Below are positions 51,939 through 61,263 of a DNA stretch of 64,000 nucleotides, in pieces. The stretch's first letter is position 1; each line of letters opens with the position of its first letter. Source of the stretch: Aquibium sp. ELW1220. GTDB lineage: Bacteria > Pseudomonadota > Alphaproteobacteria > Rhizobiales > Rhizobiaceae. The translations under genes and the position numbers were made by a program. The notes under the pieces were generated by a model that saw only the letters and a program-made list of their open reading frames with translations, searched no databases and had not been told where the DNA came from. The stretch covers positions 108,349 to 172,348 of the forward strand of contig NZ_JAOAOQ010000009.1 of assembly GCF_030398385.1 (NCBI RefSeq), in the 5' to 3' direction.

Positions 51939-51991
51939 GGGGGCGCCGGCGGGCGCTGGCTGGCGCGTTTGGGCGCCGGCTGCGGCCTGCC

Positions 51992-52273
51992 TCAGAGCGC
52001 CTGGCTGAGCGCCATGGCGGCCGACATGTCGCCGGCGACCTTCATCTTGCCGGTCATGAAGGCGGCGGTGGGGTTGAGGTCGCCGGCGATCAGGGATTCG
52101 AAGTTGTCCATGCTCATCGAGATCGTGCAGTCGGCATCGCCATCGCCGACCGTGGCGCTTTCGCCGTCGATCAGGATGGCACCGTCGGCGCCGAGGTCGA
52201 TCTTGACGGACCGGTCGAAGCCGGTGCCCGAAAGGCGCTGGTCGATCTTGGATGCGATCTGGTCGAGGCTCAT
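51992..52273 (-). CDS. SCP2 sterol-binding domain protein
   Basis: A 93-residue single-domain SCP2 protein: SLDQIASKIDQRLSGTGFDR, IDLGADGAILIDGES, CTISMSMDNFESLIAGDLNP and FMTGKMKVAGDMSAAMAL. Such small proteins bind lipids or acyl-CoA. It is divergent from the liu operon, across the LiuR-like box, so joint control with leucine breakdown is plausible. The ATG at 52273 has GGAG 6 bases upstream. Confidence 0.93.
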   Translation of the reverse strand: MSLDQIASKIDQRLSGTGFDRSVKIDLGADGAILIDGESATVGDGDADCTISMSMDNFESLIAGDLNPTAAFMTGKMKVAGDMSAAMALSQAL

Positions 52274-52363
52274 CTCAGTCTCCATGATGCGGCGAACATC
52301 GTTCGCCCGTTTGTGTCACGCGTCGGCGCCGTGCCGTTGGTGTTTTCCTCCCTTACCAGCCGA

Positions 52364-52379
52364 TTGACGTTTACGTCAA
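52364..52379. promoter_or_regulatory. LiuR-type operator upstream of the liu genes
   Basis: TTGACGTTTACGTCAA is a perfect 7-2-7 palindrome between the divergent SCP2 and liuB genes. It matches the form recalled for sites of LiuR, the MerR-family regulator of branched-chain amino-acid breakdown in Proteobacteria. The liuR gene itself is not in the window. Confidence 0.65.
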
Positions 52380-52496
52380 CGTTGTCTAGCCTTGGACGAT
52401 GCGGGAGGAGGAGCCGGCATTGACCCATCGAAGCATCTTGCGCGCGGAATGTTTCCGCGGTGCGACGCGATGCCCCGGTTCAAAGGCGTGTCCCTG

Positions 52497-54095
<1,599 letters not shown>

Positions 54096-54110
54096 ATGCG
54101 GGGACAGTTT
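54096..54110. repeat. Solitary REP arm after liuB
   Basis: ATGCGGGGACAGTTT directly follows the liuB stop and equals the left arm of the nearby REP element at 54243. No matching right arm is seen, so it is a truncated or disrupted copy. The 130 bases before the next element include an ACCCGA/TCGGGT stem (54121-54145) and nothing coding. Confidence 0.65.
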
Positions 54111-54242
54111 TACCCCGTCTACCCGATAACCGAAATTTGTCGGGTCGGACGATGTGAAAGTTGTCGTTGATGGTGTCTCGGAAGGATTTTCACTTCTCGG
54201 GGAGCGTCGACTTGAAGAATCGCATGATGGGCGTGTGGGTGA

Positions 54243-54328
54243 ATACGGGGACAGTTTGCTTAATTCGGATTGTATTTGCCTTCCGTTAAATTCATCATCG
54301 GTCCGAGTTAAGTAAACTGTCCCCGTAT
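54243..54328. repeat. REP-like palindromic element, copy 3
   Basis: Outer arms ATACGGGGACAGTTT and AAACTGTCCCCGTAT, inner arms GCTTAATTCGGA and TCCGAGTTAAGT, and a central AT-rich loop. It lies within the liu gene cluster between liuB and liuA, 33 bases before the liuA start. Confidence 0.85.
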
Positions 54329-54361
54329 CTATTTTGCAGGACGGTATTTGGAGGAAACCAC

Positions 54362-55528
54362 ATGCACTTCACACCCGAACACGACTCGCTGCGCCGGACC
54401 GTGGCGCGGTTCGTCGAGACGGAACTCAATCCCCATGTCGACGCCTGGGAGGCTGCGGAGGCGTTTCCCTCGCACGACGTCCTGAAGAAGATGGGCGATC
54501 TCGGCCTGCTCGGCGTGAAGTACGATCCCGATTATGGCGGGCTCGGGCTCGACTTCTCCTATTCCATGGTGATGGCCGAGGAACTGGGCGCGTGCCATTG
54601 CGGCGGCGTGCCGATGGCGATCGGCGTCCACACCGACATGTGCACCCCGGCGCTGAACCGCTTCGGCTCCGACCATGTGAAGCGGAACTTCCTCGCGCCG
54701 TCGATCGCGGGTGACGTGGTCGGCTGCCTCGGCGTCTCGGAGCCCGGCGGGGGCTCGGACGTGGCGGCGGTGAAGACCGTGGCGCGCAGGGACGGTGGCG
54801 ACTACGTCATCACGGGCACCAAGATGTGGATCACCAACGGCATGGAGGCCGACTGGTGCTGCCTGCTCGCAAACACCTCGGACGGTGCGCCGCACAAGAA
54901 CAAGTCGCTGATCTGCGTGCCGATGGATGCCGCGGGCATCACGCGGCAGAAGATCCGCAAGATCGGCATGCATTCCTCCGACACCGCCCAGCTGTTCTTC
55001 GACGAGGTGCGGGTGCCGGTGGCCAACCTGATCGGCCAGGAGGGCATGGGCTTCACCTACCAGATGCTGCAGTTCCAGGAGGAGCGGCTTTATTCGGCGG
55101 CGAGTTCGCTGAAGGGCTTCGACCGGCTGATCGACCTGACCATCGAGTATACCGGCCAGCGGCAGGCCTTCGGCAAGCCCATCCTCGACAACCAGGTGGT
55201 GCATTTCCGGCTGGCCGAGCTCCGCACCGAGGTGGAGGCGCTGCGCGCCCTGACCTGGAGCGCGATCGAGCAGTACGTGGCCGGCGCCGACGTGACGCGG
55301 CTCGCCTCCATGGCCAAGCTGAAGACCGGGCGACTGGCGCGCGAACTCACCGATGCCTGCCTGCAGTACTGGGGCGGGATGGGTTACACGGCCGACAATC
55401 CGGTGAGCCGGGCCTGGCGGGACACGCGGCTGGTGTCGATCGGGGCCGGGGCCGACGAGATCATGCTCGGCATCATCGCCAAGCTGGAGGGCACGCTGCC
55501 CGGGACCGGCAACAGGGCGCGGGGATGA
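54362..55528 (+). CDS. liuA: Acyl-CoA dehydrogenase, isovaleryl-CoA type
   Basis: A 388-residue acyl-CoA dehydrogenase oxidising a branched short acyl-CoA, probably isovaleryl-CoA (or citronellyl-CoA in Atu-type relatives). It has CLGVSEPGGGSDVAAVKT and MWITNGMEADW, flavin contacts, and RQAFGKPI. The usual catalytic Glu near the C-terminus is absent: the site reads IGAGADEI. Glu in FQEERLYSA occupies the place of the alternative base used by isovaleryl-CoA dehydrogenase, supporting the assignment. GGAGGAAAC precedes the ATG. Confidence 0.87.
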   Translation: MHFTPEHDSLRRTVARFVETELNPHVDAWEAAEAFPSHDVLKKMGDLGLLGVKYDPDYGGLGLDFSYSMVMAEELGACHCGGVPMAIGVHTDMCTPALNRFGSDHVKRNFLAPSIAGDVVGCLGVSEPGGGSDVAAVKTVARRDGGDYVITGTKMWITNGMEADWCCLLANTSDGAPHKNKSLICVPMDAAGITRQKIRKIGMHSSDTAQLFFDEVRVPVANLIGQEGMGFTYQMLQFQEERLYSAASSLKGFDRLIDLTIEYTGQRQAFGKPILDNQVVHFRLAELRTEVEALRALTWSAIEQYVAGADVTRLASMAKLKTGRLARELTDACLQYWGGMGYTADNPVSRAWRDTRLVSIGAGADEIMLGIIAKLEGTLPGTGNRARG

Positions 55529-55533
55529 GAGTG

Positions 55534-55720
55534 GTGCGTCCTTCGAGGCTCGCTTCGCTTTCGGGGCGAGCCACGGGTCTCGCCCGTCCTTCGGACCCTC
55601 AGGATGAGGACCGGGGGGGCTTCCTGCAGATCTGGAACGCCGCAACCAAAGGACTGCGCTCGATCCGCACCGAGGGTCCTCATCCCGAGGTGCGAGCGGA
55701 GCGAGCCTCGAAGGACGCAC
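55534..55720. repeat. RIME-like palindromic mosaic element
   Basis: A 187-bp element with terminal arms GTGCGTCCTTCGAGGCTCGC and the complement, and inner CCCTCAGGATGAGGACC and GGTCCTCATCCCGAGG arms. This layout is that of rhizobial intergenic mosaic elements (RIME). It fills the gap between liuA and liuD, ending four bases before the liuD start. Confidence 0.9.
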
Positions 55721-55724
55721 GACG

Positions 55725-57695
55725 ATGATCCGCTCCCTCCTCATCGCCAATCGCGGCGAGATCGCCTGCAGGATCATCCGCACGGCGCAGCGGATGGGGA
55801 TCGCCACGGTCGCGGTCCACAGCGATGCCGATGCCGGGGCGCCGCATGTTCGGATGGCCGACCGCGCGGTGCGGATCGGGCCGGCGGAGGCGGCGCGGTC
55901 CTATCTCGATCAGAATGCCATCCTTGCCGCGGCCCGACTGGCGGGAGCCGACGCGGTGCATCCGGGCTATGGCTTCCTGTCGGAGAACGCGGATTTTGCC
56001 GATGCCTGCGCGTCGGCCGGGCTGGTCTTCGTCGGGCCGCCGGCATCGGCGATCCGGGCCATGGGCGACAAGGCGAAGGCGCGCATCCTCGTGGCGGCGG
56101 CCGGGGTGCCGGTGGTGCCGGGCTATGACGGCGAGGACCAGTCGGCCGAAAGGATGGCCGCGGAGGCGAAGCGGATCGGCTTCCCTCTCCTTGTGAAGGC
56201 GTCGGCCGGCGGAGGCGGGCGCGGCATGCGGCGGGTGCGGACGGCGGACGATCTCGCCGAAGCCATCGCGAGTGCGCGGCGCGAGGCGGAGAACGCCTTC
56301 GGCAGCGGAGACCTGATCCTGGAACGGCTGGTGGAGGAGGCGCGGCACATCGAGGTTCAGGTCTTTGCCGACGGCCACGGCCACGTCATCCATCTCGGCG
56401 CGCGCGACTGTTCGGCGCAGCGCAGGCACCAGAAGATCGTCGAGGAAAGTCCGCCGCCAATCGCCGCGGGCGTGCTCGACGCGATGGCGCGCGACGCGAT
56501 CGCCTGCGCGAAGGCGGTGGCCTATGTCGGGGCGGGGACGGTGGAGTTCATCGCCGGCGCGGACGGCGGCTACCACTTCCTGGAGATGAACACGCGGCTG
56601 CAGGTGGAACACCCGGTGACCGAGATGGTGACCGGGCTCGACCTCGTCGAATGGCAGCTGCGGGTGGCGCAGGGCGAGCCGCTGCCGCTGCGGCAGGAGG
56701 AGGTCGTCTTCGCCGGCCATGCCATCGAGGCGCGGCTCTATGCGGAGGACCCGCAATCCGGCTTCCGGCCGCAGACGGGGACGGTGCGCGGCTGGCGGCC
56801 GGAGGTGTCGCCCGACGAGCCGGGGCTGCGCATCGACACGGGCGTGGAGGAAGGGCAGGCGGTGACGCCCTTCTACGACCCGATGATCGCCAAGCTGATC
56901 GCGCATGGCCGCGACCGCGACGAGGCGATCGGCCGGCTGGTGCTGGCGCTGCGGCGCCGGCCGCTGTTCGGGCTGAAAACCAACCGCGGCTTCCTCGTCG
57001 ACCTGCTGGCGTCGCCGGAGTTCCGCGCCGGCGCCGTGACGACGGACCTGATCGACCGCTGGATCGCCGCCGACGCCGCGCTGCTGCGCGCCGCACCGCC
57101 GGAGCGGGAGACGGTGGCGCTGGCCGCCGCGTGGCTGGCGCTGTCGGCGCCGGGCGGCTGGTTCCGCTCGACGGGCATCGCCGCCTGCCCGATCACGCTC
57201 GACTGCGACGGCACGCGCTTCGAGACCGTGGTGCGCTTCGATCGCGGCCGCCTCGCCGGAGTCTTCGTCGACGGGGAGGCGGCAGCGCTCGCCGAGGCGC
57301 GGATCGAGGGCGCGCGCCTTTACGCGGTCCTGGGGGAGGATGCGGCGGGGGGCGGGTCGCTCGCCGTCGCGACCGTATTCGCCGAGGGGCGCGACGTCTG
57401 GCTCGATCGCGACGGCCGGACCTGGCGCTTCAGCGAACCGGACCGGCTCGCTTCGCGACTGCCGGAGGCCGATCCCTCGGTCATCCGGACGCCGGTGACC
57501 GGGGCGCTGCGCGCGCTTTCCGTCTCGGCCGGCGACCGGGTGGAGGCCGGGCAGACGGTCGGCATGGTGGAGGCGATGAAGATGGAGACGGTGCTTGCCT
57601 CCTCCGGCTCCGGCACCGTGTCGGCTGTCCGGGCCGGCTGCGGCGAGCAGGTGCGCGCCGGCGACGTGATCGTGGAACTCGAGCTCGACGGCTGA
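55725..57695 (+). CDS. liuD: Methylcrotonoyl-CoA carboxylase, biotin (alpha) subunit
   Basis: A 656-residue biotin carboxylase subunit: IANRGEIACRIIRTA, the ATP-grasp segment ASAGGGGRGMRRV, EMNTRLQVEHPVTEMVTG, a BT-like middle region and a C-terminal biotinyl domain with the biotinylated Lys619 in VEAMKMETV. With LiuB it carboxylates 3-methylcrotonyl-CoA. The upstream repeat supplies an AAGGA about 9 bases before the start, so the RIME arm serves as the ribosome site. Acyl-CoA specificity is inferred from the operon. Confidence 0.94.
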   Translation: MIRSLLIANRGEIACRIIRTAQRMGIATVAVHSDADAGAPHVRMADRAVRIGPAEAARSYLDQNAILAAARLAGADAVHPGYGFLSENADFADACASAGLVFVGPPASAIRAMGDKAKARILVAAAGVPVVPGYDGEDQSAERMAAEAKRIGFPLLVKASAGGGGRGMRRVRTADDLAEAIASARREAENAFGSGDLILERLVEEARHIEVQVFADGHGHVIHLGARDCSAQRRHQKIVEESPPPIAAGVLDAMARDAIACAKAVAYVGAGTVEFIAGADGGYHFLEMNTRLQVEHPVTEMVTGLDLVEWQLRVAQGEPLPLRQEEVVFAGHAIEARLYAEDPQSGFRPQTGTVRGWRPEVSPDEPGLRIDTGVEEGQAVTPFYDPMIAKLIAHGRDRDEAIGRLVLALRRRPLFGLKTNRGFLVDLLASPEFRAGAVTTDLIDRWIAADAALLRAAPPERETVALAAAWLALSAPGGWFRSTGIAACPITLDCDGTRFETVVRFDRGRLAGVFVDGEAAALAEARIEGARLYAVLGEDAAGGGSLAVATVFAEGRDVWLDRDGRTWRFSEPDRLASRLPEADPSVIRTPVTGALRALSVSAGDRVEAGQTVGMVEAMKMETVLASSGSGTVSAVRAGCGEQVRAGDVIVELELDG

Positions 57696-57837
57696 CGGAA
57701 ACGTCGCCGCGAATGCGAAGGGGGTAGCGACGATGCGTTCGCGTTTGCCCTGCCTGCCGCGCTCCGCTAGGACTCGGCGGCTGCGCGCGCCGGGGAGGGG
57801 CCGCACGCGACCCGCAACGGAGACGCCTCGTCCGCCC

Positions 57838-58902
57838 ATGCCCTCATCCACACCCGTCCCGGTCTTCGACGGCCACAACGACACGCTGCTCAGGCTGCAT
57901 TCCGCCAAGGTGGCCGAGCCCGAACGGCTCTTTCTCGACGGCGCGCGCAAGGGACACATCGACCTGCCGCGGGCAAGGCAGGGCGGTTTTGCGGGCGGAT
58001 TCTTCGCCGTCTTCCCGCCGCCGCTCGGGCCGATCGATTTCTCGTCCCCCGCGCCGCCGCCCGGCAGCGACGAGCGGTTGCCGCCCGAACTGGCGCAGGG
58101 CGACGCAGCGGCGGCCACCTTCGCTATGGCGTCGATCCTGTTCCGGCTGGAACGCGCGTCGGACGGGGCGCTGACGGTCTGCCGCAGTGCCGCCGACATC
58201 CGCGCGGCGATGGATCGCAGTTCGATCGCGGCGCTGTTCCACATCGAGGGCGCGGAGGCGATCGGGCCGGATCTCGCGCTGCTCGACGTGCTGCACGCCG
58301 CCGGCCTGCGTTCGCTCGGCCCCGTCTGGAGCCGGCGTAACGTCTTCGGCGAGGGCGTGCCGTTCCGCTTTCCATCCTTGCCGGATACCGGACCGGGACT
58401 GACGGACGCAGGCAAGGACCTCGTGCGCGCCTGCAACCGGCTGAAGATCCTCGTCGATCTGTCGCATCTCAACGAGAAGGGGTTCCGCGACGTGGCGGCG
58501 ATCACCGACGCGCCTCTGGTCGCCACCCATTCCAACGTGCACGCGCTCTGCCCCTCGGCGCGCAACCTGACGGAATGGCAATTGTCGGCGATCCGCGAGA
58601 CCGGCGGCATGGTGGGGCTCAACTTCGCGACCGGCTTCCTGCGCTCCGACGGCCGCATGGGCGGCGACACCGCGCTCGACGTGATGATCGCGCATCTCGA
58701 CGCGCTCGTGGAGGCGCTGGGCGAGGACGGCGTCGGCTTCGGGTCGGACTTCGACGGAGCTCCGATTCCAGCCGCCATCCGCGACGTCGCCGGCCTGCCG
58801 CGCCTGATCGAGGCGATGGAGGCGCGCGGCTATGGCCGGGATCTGATCGAGAAGATCGCCTGGCGGAACTGGGTCGGATTGCTGGAGCGGACGATCGGGT
58901 GA
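57838..58902 (+). CDS. Membrane dipeptidase (M19 renal dipeptidase family)
   Basis: A 354-residue M19 metallopeptidase hydrolysing dipeptides. Zinc ligands fit FDGHNDTLL (His13, Asp15), Glu in FHIEGAEAI, His in VDLSHLNEKG and His in ATHSNVHAL; the C-terminal VGFGSDFDG is also typical. No signal peptide is seen. The region between liuD and this gene is GC-rich and holds nothing clear. It is not part of leucine breakdown. Confidence 0.93.
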   Translation: MPSSTPVPVFDGHNDTLLRLHSAKVAEPERLFLDGARKGHIDLPRARQGGFAGGFFAVFPPPLGPIDFSSPAPPPGSDERLPPELAQGDAAAATFAMASILFRLERASDGALTVCRSAADIRAAMDRSSIAALFHIEGAEAIGPDLALLDVLHAAGLRSLGPVWSRRNVFGEGVPFRFPSLPDTGPGLTDAGKDLVRACNRLKILVDLSHLNEKGFRDVAAITDAPLVATHSNVHALCPSARNLTEWQLSAIRETGGMVGLNFATGFLRSDGRMGGDTALDVMIAHLDALVEALGEDGVGFGSDFDGAPIPAAIRDVAGLPRLIEAMEARGYGRDLIEKIAWRNWVGLLERTIG

Positions 58903-58954
58903 AACGGCTTCGGCGGCGGCGGGTGTCCGTTGCCGAGCAACGGCACACCCGTGC

Positions 58955-59680
58955 TCAATCGCCGCGACACGGCCCGTGCAGCTGCTCGATCCGGTCGGCC
59001 GTCAGGTGCTGCAGGCGCCAGAGGTGGCGGTCGTGGATGCCCATCTCCTCGAGATGCGCGACAGTGGCGTGAAGATACTCCGCCATCGAGCCGCGGAAGC
59101 CGCAGGCGGTGGCCAGCATGTCGGCGGTCGCCTCCTCGGTGAGGTCGCCGATGTAGCGGCCGCTGTTGCGGTTCATCGCGAAGGTCAGCGCCTTCAGCGG
59201 CCCTTGCGGGGTCGTCACCTTGATCCAGCGCGGCGGGAAGGCCGATGGGACCATGCTCATCTCGCGCCGGATCAGCCGGTCCATGTTGGGCTTGACCGCA
59301 TCGCCGGGCAGGCGAAACACCACGCCGTGGCACTGGCCGCCGCGATCGATCGCCAGCATCAGGCCCGGCTGCTCGCGGTTGCCGCGGTAGCGGTAGTCCC
59401 AGCCGAGGCAGAAGCGCCTGTGCCAGCCTCGCGCCAGCGCAGTGCGCCGCTCCACGAAGTCGAATTCCGGGTTCCAGATCAGCGAGCCGTAGCCGAACAC
59501 CCAGAACCCGTCCTCGGGCGCGCCGGCCATGATCTCGGCGACGACGCGCTCGTAGTCGGCGTCGGTCGCGGGCACCATGCCGGGGAAGACCTGAAATCCG
59601 GGGTCTGGAATGTGGCGCGCGAGCCGCGCGACATGGTCCTTCGTCAGCCGCATGCATCGCGGCGGCCTCTTCGCATTCAT
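58955..59680 (-). CDS. chaC: Gamma-glutamylcyclotransferase, ChaC type
   Basis: A 241-residue ChaC protein, which splits glutathione to 5-oxoproline and Cys-Gly in the cytosol. The GGCT fold starts at VFGYGSLIWNPEFDF; HRRFCLGWDYRYRGNREQPG and RLPGDAVKPNMDRLIRREM (probable catalytic Glu) follow. The ATG at 59680 has GGAG upstream; frames open further upstream lack similarity. Named after its old association with a calcium antiporter. Confidence 0.92.
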   Translation of the reverse strand: MNAKRPPRCMRLTKDHVARLARHIPDPGFQVFPGMVPATDADYERVVAEIMAGAPEDGFWVFGYGSLIWNPEFDFVERRTALARGWHRRFCLGWDYRYRGNREQPGLMLAIDRGGQCHGVVFRLPGDAVKPNMDRLIRREMSMVPSAFPPRWIKVTTPQGPLKALTFAMNRNSGRYIGDLTEEATADMLATACGFRGSMAEYLHATVAHLEEMGIHDRHLWRLQHLTADRIEQLHGPCRGD

Positions 59681-59912
59681 GGCACGTCTCGTCTCCTTGG
59701 CAGCGCCAGATAATCCCGCCCGGACGCCTTGTTCAAGCATCCGCGCGCGTGACACTTCGTTCAGGGCCAGACGCCGGCCGGGCCGGTGCTTGCGAAGCCG
59801 GGGCGCTTTGGCTATGGAAGCCGCGCATCCGCGCGGCGGCACAGCCCGTTGCGCCTCCCTTCAGTTTCCGCGGCCCGAGAGGCTGCGACCCCCGCAAAGG
59901 CATATCGCTTCC

Positions 59913-61187
59913 ATGGCGCGCATCGTGATGAAATTCGGCGGGACTTCGGTTGCCGATATCGGTCGCATCCGCAACGTGGCGCGGCACGTCAAACGCGAGG
60001 TGGACGCCGGCCACGAGGTGGCGGTCGTCGTGTCGGCCATGGCCGGCAAGACCAACGAACTGGTCGGCTGGGTGCGCGACGCATCGAAGGCCGAAGGGGC
60101 GAACTTCAACATCTACGACGCCCGCGAATATGACGCCGTGGTGGCATCGGGCGAACAGGTCACGTCGGGGCTGCTGGCGCTGGTGCTGCAGTCGATGGGC
60201 ATCCATGCGCGCTCCTGGCAGGGCTGGCAGATCCCGATCCGCACCGACAACGCCCACGGCGCGGCGCGCATCACCGACATCGACGGCTCGTTCCTGATCA
60301 AGCGCTTCGGCGAGGGTCAGGTGGCCGTGATCGCCGGCTTCCAGGGCATCGGACCGGATCACCGCATAGCCACGCTCGGCCGCGGCGGCTCCGATACCAG
60401 CGCGGTGGCGATCGCGGCGGCCGTGAAGGCCGACCGCTGCGACATCTATACCGACGTGGACGGCGTCTACACCACCGATCCGCGCATCGAGCCCAAGGCA
60501 CGGCGGCTGGCGAAGATCAGTTTCGAGGAAATGCTCGAAATGGCCTCGCTCGGCGCCAAGGTGCTGCAGGTGCGCTCGGTCGAACTCGCCATGGTGCACA
60601 AGGTGCGCACCTTCGTACGGTCCTCCTTCGAGGATCCGGACGCACCGGGCATGGGCGATCTTCTCAATCCCCCCGGCACCCTCATATGCGACGAGGACGA
60701 AATCGTGGAACAGCAGGTTGTTACCGGCATCGCCTATGCCAAGGACGAGGCCCAGATATCGCTTCGCCGCGTCGCCGACCGACCGGGCGTCGCGGCCGGC
60801 ATCTTCGGACCGCTGGCGGAAGCCAACATCAATGTCGACATGATCGTCCAGAACATCTCCGAGGACGGATCGCGCACCGACATGACCTTCACGGTGCCGT
60901 CGAGCGATCTCGACAAGGCGCTTGCCGTGCTCGACCGGTCGCGCGAGACCATCGGCTTCGAGCTGGTGCAGCACGATACCGGCATGGCCAAGGTCTCGGT
61001 GATCGGCATCGGCATGCGCAGCCATGCGGGCGTGGCCGCCACCGCCTTCAAGGCGCTGTCGGAAAAGGGCATCAACATTCGCGCCATCACGACGTCGGAG
61101 ATCAAGATCTCGATCCTGATCGACGGCGCCTACACCGAGCTTGCAGTGCGGACTTTGCATTCCGTCTACGGTCTGGATAAGCAATAG
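59913..61187 (+). CDS. lysC: Aspartate kinase
   Basis: A 424-residue aspartokinase, first step of lysine, methionine and threonine synthesis. The N-terminal kinase domain has KFGGTSVADIGRIRNV (Lys7), FQGIGPDHRIATLGRGGSDT and YTDVDGVYTTDPR; two ACT domains lie at about 270-345 and 350-424 for feedback control. It is followed 76 bases later by ptsP, a conserved order in Rhizobiales. An AAGG sequence 12 bases upstream is the only ribosome signal. A lysine/threonine control point is expected. Confidence 0.97.
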   Translation: MARIVMKFGGTSVADIGRIRNVARHVKREVDAGHEVAVVVSAMAGKTNELVGWVRDASKAEGANFNIYDAREYDAVVASGEQVTSGLLALVLQSMGIHARSWQGWQIPIRTDNAHGAARITDIDGSFLIKRFGEGQVAVIAGFQGIGPDHRIATLGRGGSDTSAVAIAAAVKADRCDIYTDVDGVYTTDPRIEPKARRLAKISFEEMLEMASLGAKVLQVRSVELAMVHKVRTFVRSSFEDPDAPGMGDLLNPPGTLICDEDEIVEQQVVTGIAYAKDEAQISLRRVADRPGVAAGIFGPLAEANINVDMIVQNISEDGSRTDMTFTVPSSDLDKALAVLDRSRETIGFELVQHDTGMAKVSVIGIGMRSHAGVAATAFKALSEKGINIRAITTSEIKISILIDGAYTELAVRTLHSVYGLDKQ

Positions 61188-61263
61188 TCCTACCAAACGT
61201 TGCTCGGCCTGCCGCATCCGCGATTCGCGCGGAGGCGGCGGAAGGCCGTGGGAGAAACGCCCG

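Larger units (their letters stand above)
51222..51991. other. 770-bp intergenic region made of mobile repeats
   Basis: No gene is supported here. The region holds one REP-like palindrome (51340-51432) and three copies of a second, about 65-bp repeat (51553, 51728 inverted, 51870). Long open frames reflect the GC-rich repeats and do not look like proteins. Confidence 0.75.

Noticed and set aside
55680..58778. A 1,032-codon open frame on the minus strand across liuD and the dipeptidase gene
   Set aside because: Both genes on the plus strand carry catalytic motifs and starts; the antisense product is Arg/Pro/Ala-rich with no recognisable domain.
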